Part shown: positions 60,065 through 64,000 of the stretch, piece by piece | How positions within the stretch are numbered: the first letter of the stretch is position 1 | Layout of the letters: the number at the start of each line of letters is the position of its first letter | Assembly: GCA_041390105.1 (NCBI GenBank) | Contig: JAWKQO010000003.1 | Span: 620,001 to 684,000 of the forward strand | Reading direction: 5' to 3' | Length of the DNA stretch: 64,000 nt | Source: Gemmatimonadota bacterium | Lineage (GTDB): Bacteria; Gemmatimonadota; Gemmatimonadetes; Longimicrobiales; Gaopeijiaceae | Translations under genes and position numbers: made by a program | The notes under the pieces: generated by a model | Databases searched by the model: none | What the model saw: only the letters and a program-made list of their open reading frames with translations | Told to the model about the DNA's origin: nothing

Positions 60065-61516
60065 CTATTCCGCGAAGTCCCAGTACCGCATGATGGTGAG
60101 CGCCGTGGCCTTGGTGGCTTCGGTAAGCGCCTCGATGCCCATGTACTCGTTGGCTGCGTGACCGAGCGCATCCGGCCGCACCGGAGAGACGACGCTGGCG
60201 CAGGGGATGCCCAACTGCGCGAGATAGTGAGTGTCCGTCGTGCCGATGGCGAAGCGCTCCGGAACCGCGTCGCCCAACTCCGGGGGTCGCCCGGCGAGTG
60301 CCTCGTATGCGGACGCGATCGCCTTCACCACGGGCCACTCGAAGTCCACGCGGTATCCGGGCCGCCGGTCGATCTCGCCGATCGAGTAGCGGAAGTCCGG
60401 ATCCTCCGCCGAGAGACGATCGAGGATGACCTGAACGTCTCGCCACACGTCATCGGGATCGTGATCGGGCACGAGGCGCGTATCGAGGAACAGTCTGCAG
60501 AAGGCCGGCTTCTGGGAGGTCTGCGTTGTGGGCCACCCACCCGTCACCTGAAGGACCTGGTAGAACGACGGCCCGTAGTAGGGATCGCGCGGATGGTTGG
60601 GGGCCGCGTCCGCGATCGCCGCGATGAACTTGCTGGCCTTGTGGATCGCATTGACGCCCACACCGGGAAGCGGAGACGTCCCCGCGTGCGCGTTGGTACC
60701 ATAGAACGTGATCATCGCCGAGGTCCGCCCCGGAACCGTTTCGCGGATCCGGGATCCGGTGCCAGCGCCCTCCGAGAGCGCGGCGGAGACCTCCTTGTGC
60801 AGTCCCGATTTGATGAACTGCTTGATGCCGAGCATATAGCCTTCTTCATCGGCGACCAACGCGATCAGGAGATCTCCGGGCAACTCCACGCCCGCCTCCC
60901 GAATGGCCTTGGCAGCCATGATCTTGGACACACATCCCGACTTGTTGTCGGAAGCGCCGCGCCCGTACACTCGACCGTCGCGGATCGCGCCGGAATAGGG
61001 GTCGTCTGTCCACTGTTCCCGGTCGGCCATGTCATCCACCGCGATCGCGTCCAAATGCGACGTGGCCAACAGGGTGGGGCCCTTGGGGGTTGTACGGCCC
61101 GGCAGGCGCGCGATCAGGTTGGAGCGGCCTGGGTAGCCCTCGACTCCCTGGATCCAGGCGTCTTCAATCCCCCACTCGCGCAGCCGACGCGAAAAATACT
61201 CCGCGCCGGTCTGCTCATCGGACATCGTGGTGCGGATCTGCACGAAATCCTGTAGCACGGCAGCAACCTCCTCCGACCGGATCGCCGTCAGAACCCGGCG
61301 CTCCTGCTCCGTCAGCTCGGTCGCCGGCTGCCCGGGTCGTCGCAGGCCTGGCCGGCGGGCCGTGGTCGTCTCGCCCGCCGGGCCCTCGGCTGCAGCGCCC
61401 TCCCGCCCAGCCAGACCCGACGCGACCATCGCCCCCCCGAGAACCGAAGCGCCCTTCAGGAACTTCCTCCGGCCCAACCCCTGTGAGGCCGTCGCATCGT
61501 TGGTGGTCTTGTCCAT
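60065..61516 (-). CDS. Tat-exported M20 family peptidase
   Basis: A 483-aa enzyme with a twin-arginine signal (GRRKFLKGASVLGGAMVASG), so it is exported folded, with its metals. Catalytic blocks: ATSHLDAIAVDD, YGRGASDNKSG, ALVADEEGYML, ALSEGAGTGS and TNAHAGTSPLPG; the last His ligand is in GHAANEYMG. The substrate is probably a small N-acyl or peptide compound, as in other M20 exoenzymes. ATG 61516 was chosen because the RR motif follows; an in-frame ATG 13 codons upstream also exists. GGAG lies 10 nt upstream. It diverges from the amidohydrolase gene. Confidence 0.9.
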   Translation of the reverse strand: MDKTTNDATASQGLGRRKFLKGASVLGGAMVASGLAGREGAAAEGPAGETTTARRPGLRRPGQPATELTEQERRVLTAIRSEEVAAVLQDFVQIRTTMSDEQTGAEYFSRRLREWGIEDAWIQGVEGYPGRSNLIARLPGRTTPKGPTLLATSHLDAIAVDDMADREQWTDDPYSGAIRDGRVYGRGASDNKSGCVSKIMAAKAIREAGVELPGDLLIALVADEEGYMLGIKQFIKSGLHKEVSAALSEGAGTGSRIRETVPGRTSAMITFYGTNAHAGTSPLPGVGVNAIHKASKFIAAIADAAPNHPRDPYYGPSFYQVLQVTGGWPTTQTSQKPAFCRLFLDTRLVPDHDPDDVWRDVQVILDRLSAEDPDFRYSIGEIDRRPGYRVDFEWPVVKAIASAYEALAGRPPELGDAVPERFAIGTTDTHYLAQLGIPCASVVSPVRPDALGHAANEYMGIEALTEATKATALTIMRYWDFAE

Positions 61517-61770
61517 GGTCGCGCTGCTCCGTTCCGGGGACAGGGGCGACTCCATCCCGGGCGGCACAGGGGCCCATCGCCCGTCGACCGACCGGCTGGA
61601 GCCATGAAGGTGTGGAACCCTCCTCCTCTTCAGGTGCGGCACCCCGGAGCCGGTGTCAAGGAGGGTCCCCCGGTTTGCCGACCCCCGTGGGCACACCTAG
61701 AATCACCCATCCCAGCAGCCGCTTCATCACCACGTCGGACTGCCGATGCTCGCATCGGAGGAGGCGTCGC

Positions 61771-63483
61771 ATGAGTAGGAGGGAACGGGCAGGGATCACC
61801 TCCGCGTTGGCGCTGCTGTCCATCGCTCTCGGTGCGTGTAGCGCGTCCGAGAGCGGACCTCCGGCGGACACGATCTTCCTCGGCAGCAACATCGTCACCA
61901 TGGACCCGGCGCAACCCACGGCGGAAGGCGTCGCCGTACGTGGAGAAGAGATCGTTGCCGTCGGATCGCGCGCCGAGGTACTGGCGCTGCGGGGGGACGA
62001 TACCCAGGTGGTCGACCTCGGCGAGCGGGCGCTGCTGCCGGGCTTTATCGACACGCACGGTCACTTCCTCGCGGTAGGGCAGACGGCGGATCTGCTCGCG
62101 CTTCATCCGCCTCCGGTCGGCGATGTCAACAACATCGACGACATCGTAGCGAAGATCCAGCGCTGGATCACCGATAAGAACCTCGGCCCCGGGGATCCCG
62201 TGGTGGGCATCGGGTACGACGACTCACTCCTGGAGGAAGGGAGACATCCGACCAGGTTCGATCTCGACCGCGCTTCCACCGATCACCCGATCATCCTCAC
62301 CCACGTCTCTGGACACCTGACGGCGGTGAATTCGGCGGCGCTCGCCGTCAGCGGGATCACGGCAGCGACGCCCGACCCCGCCGGGGGCCATATCCGGCGG
62401 GTACGGGGCTCGATGGAGCCGGACGGAGTGCTGGAAGAAGCGGCTGGAGGCCTCGTGGCCCAGAGCGCCTACCGGATGGGCGTGGACCCGGACATGGACG
62501 GGATGGCACGCAAGGCCATCGCCGTGCACACTGCCTACGGAATCACCACGATTCAAAACGGAGGCGGCACCAGCCCGCAGATCGCCGAGGCCCTCCGAGC
62601 CGCATCCGATCGCGCACCGTTCGAGGCGGACCTGGCCCTGTTCACCAGTGCCTCAGCGATCCTGAACGACAGCCTCCAGTACGAGAGGACCTACCACAAT
62701 GGCATGCGTATCGCCGGCGTGAAGTTCGTCCTGGATGGTTCGCCACAAGGTCGCACCGCCTGGGTTACACAGCCCTATACCGAGGGCCCTCCCGGAGCAC
62801 CAGCGGACTATCGGGCGTATCCGGTCATGGATCCTGACGCCTACAAGGCCGACGCGCTGCAGCTGCTTCACCGGGGCGTTCCGTTTCTCGCGCACGCCAA
62901 CGGCGACGCCGCCATGGATCTGATGCTGGCCGGTGTGGAGGAGGGGGTCGCCGGCATGGATCCGATGCCGGATCACCGTTCCGTGATCATCCACGCCCAG
63001 CTCATGAGGGCCGACCAACTGGACCGCGCCGCCCGACTGGGCGTCGTTCCCTCCTTCTTCGCTGCACATCCGTTCTTCTGGGGAGACTGGCACCTGCGGA
63101 GCTTCGGCGAACAGCGGGGTGAGAACATCAGCCCGATCCGCTGGGCCATCGACCGCGGCGTGCACTTCACCATCCACAACGATGCCCCGGTCGTGCCACC
63201 GGACATCATGCGCCTGGTCTGGGTCGCGGTGAACCGGAAGACGCGGAGCGGCCACGTCCTCGGTCCCAACCAGAGAGCCACGATCCAGGAGGCTCTCAAT
63301 GCGGTGACGTTGGGCGCCGCCTACCAGTACTTCGAAGAGGACCGCAAGGGATCCATCACGGTGGGCAAGCAAGCGGACCTGGTCGTCCTGGAACACAACC
63401 CACTCACCACCGACCCGGAACAGCTCGACCGGATCCAGGTCATGGAGACCTTCTCGAGAGGGCGGTCCGTCTTCAGCCGCTGA
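61771..63483 (+). CDS. Amidohydrolase lipoprotein (YtcJ-like, Amidohydro_3)
   Basis: A 570-aa lipoprotein (ALALLSIALGAC, Cys about 23). The amidohydrolase motifs are ALLPGFIDTHGHF (metal HxH), a central VKFVLDGSPQGRTAW with the metal region, FLAHANGDAAMDL (His), VIIHAQL (His) and TIHNDAPVVPP (Asp at the end of the barrel); the C-terminal GKQADLVVLEHNP closes the composite domain. The family hydrolyses cyclic amides, formamides and related compounds; the substrate is unknown. GGAGGAGG lies 7 nt before ATG 61771. Upstream spacer 254 bp, shared with the Tat M20 gene. Confidence 0.9.
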   Translation: MSRRERAGITSALALLSIALGACSASESGPPADTIFLGSNIVTMDPAQPTAEGVAVRGEEIVAVGSRAEVLALRGDDTQVVDLGERALLPGFIDTHGHFLAVGQTADLLALHPPPVGDVNNIDDIVAKIQRWITDKNLGPGDPVVGIGYDDSLLEEGRHPTRFDLDRASTDHPIILTHVSGHLTAVNSAALAVSGITAATPDPAGGHIRRVRGSMEPDGVLEEAAGGLVAQSAYRMGVDPDMDGMARKAIAVHTAYGITTIQNGGGTSPQIAEALRAASDRAPFEADLALFTSASAILNDSLQYERTYHNGMRIAGVKFVLDGSPQGRTAWVTQPYTEGPPGAPADYRAYPVMDPDAYKADALQLLHRGVPFLAHANGDAAMDLMLAGVEEGVAGMDPMPDHRSVIIHAQLMRADQLDRAARLGVVPSFFAAHPFFWGDWHLRSFGEQRGENISPIRWAIDRGVHFTIHNDAPVVPPDIMRLVWVAVNRKTRSGHVLGPNQRATIQEALNAVTLGAAYQYFEEDRKGSITVGKQADLVVLEHNPLTTDPEQLDRIQVMETFSRGRSVFSR

Positions 63484-63513
63484 CGGAGCGGGTTTTCGAG
63501 TCAGGAAGCAGAA

Positions 63514-63548
63514 GCGGCGCGTCGGCAGGGACATTGCCGGCGCGCCGC
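63514..63548. terminator. Long hairpin terminator between convergent genes
   Basis: GCGGCGCGTCGGCA (63514-63527) pairs with TGCCGGCGCGCCGC (63535-63548): 14 bp with one G-U pair and a 7-nt loop, between the amidohydrolase and aminotransferase stops. It probably serves both strands. Confidence 0.75.
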
Positions 63549-63566
63549 ATACTGTTCGAGCCGGAC

Positions 63567-64000
63567 CTACCCGAGGACCTGCTTGCACCCCTGGTCGATT
63601 CCGACCTTCACCGCCTCGACGATCTCGTCGACGTCCGCCTTTGTGACGATCAGCGGGGGCGCAATGTTGAGCGTGTTGTTGAGACCTCGGAAGCTTCGGG
63701 TGGTCTTACCGATGAGCACGCCTTCCTGTGCCACGCGTGCCTGCACGACGCCCATCACGTCCTCCCGCATGGGCTCCTTGGTCGACTTGTCCAGGACGAG
63801 CTCGATTCCCGCGAACAATCCTCTCCCTCTGAGATCGCCCACGTAACGGTGGTCCTCCAACTCGCGCAGGCGATCGTTCAGGTAGGCGCCCATCACTCGG
63901 GAGTTCTCCACCAGAGCCTCGTCCTGCAGGATCCGCAGGTTCTCGAGCGCCGCCGCCAACCCCGCCGTACACCCGCCGTACGTGCTGATATCCCTGAAGT
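63567..64000 (-). CDS. Class III PLP-dependent aminotransferase (C-terminus only)
   Basis: About 144 codons are present; the start lies beyond the right edge. The visible part reads FRDISTYGGCTAGLAAALEN then RILQDEALVENSRVMGAYLN, DLRGRGLFAGIELV, EPMREDVMGVVQARVAQEGV and NTLNIAPPLIVTKADVDEIV. These are the small-domain signatures of class III omega-aminotransferases (ornithine, 4-aminobutyrate, beta-alanine types), with the GRGLFAGIELV turn and the C-terminal PPLIVTKADVDEIV. The catalytic Lys lies outside the window, so the substrate cannot be assigned. Confidence 0.85.
   Translation of the reverse strand, partial: FRDISTYGGCTAGLAAALENLRILQDEALVENSRVMGAYLNDRLRELEDHRYVGDLRGRGLFAGIELVLDKSTKEPMREDVMGVVQARVAQEGVLIGKTTRSFRGLNNTLNIAPPLIVTKADVDEIVEAVKVGIDQGCKQVLG

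Noticed and set aside
1..64000. Prophage, insertion sequence, integrase, attachment sites, tRNA and rRNA genes
   Set aside because: None of the recognisable proteins are mobile-element proteins, and no cloverleaf or rRNA motif was seen; base composition and start-codon habits look uniform.

Overview
This window is a GC-rich bacterial chromosome fragment with no rRNA, tRNA, CRISPR array, phage or insertion sequence that I can see. Several features point to a Gram-negative soil or sediment bacterium, most likely in or near the Gemmatimonadota. These are the many lipoprotein and Sec signals, an outer-membrane beta-barrel, families typical of that phylum (ECF sigma plus Ser/Thr kinase-TPR pairs, VPS10/BNR giant propellers, M20/M28/M14 secreted peptidases, PD40 propellers), frequent GTG/TTG starts and densely overlapped genes. 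The phylum is an inference from gene content, not from a marker gene.

Layout. 1-6.5 kb: a leftward, tightly packed group (P1 peptidase, sodium:solute symporter, SDR, LeuB, QueG, YceH, then an ArsR-type repressor with its own operator). 6.6-15.2 kb: housekeeping and metabolic genes (M20 peptidase, glycosyltransferase, MazG-like enzyme, MDR oxidoreductase, proline dehydrogenase overlapping QueE, Nudix hydrolase). 15.2-21 kb: PD40 lipoprotein and M28 peptidase with overlapping divergent start codons, AI-2E transporter family protein, DUF302 protein, zinc-ribbon protein, cupredoxin. 21.2-31.6 kb: the most interesting block, a histidine kinase/NtrC-type regulator pair diverging from a degenerate receiver-domain gene and a five-gene electron-transfer operon (NHL propeller, pentahaem, tetrahaem and hexahaem cytochromes, beta-barrel). 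Three sigma-54-like -24/-12 sites sit at the expected places. 31.8-57 kb: secreted hydrolases, an ECF sigma/STPK-TPR pair, two M20 peptidases, a VPS10-type propeller, M14 and S8 peptidases, an ATGA-chained operon of esterase, M23 peptidase and propeller lipoprotein, and an AraC/GyrI regulator. 57.1-59.2 kb: an ECF sigma/anti-sigma pair flanked by two Spy/CpxP/CnrX-like periplasmic proteins. 59.2-64 kb: membrane protein, Tat-exported M20 peptidase, amidohydrolase, and the C-terminus of a class III aminotransferase.

How the genes work together. The cytochrome block reads as a complete route for moving electrons across the outer membrane: a periplasmic or surface hexahaem lipoprotein, a barrel to cross the membrane, and small all-bis-histidine cytochromes of the kind that polymerise into extracellular filaments, all apparently under sigma-54 control by the neighbouring kinase and regulator. 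Much of the rest (at least ten secreted or peptide-directed hydrolases, a symporter, proline dehydrogenase) suggests a scavenger of proteins and peptides.
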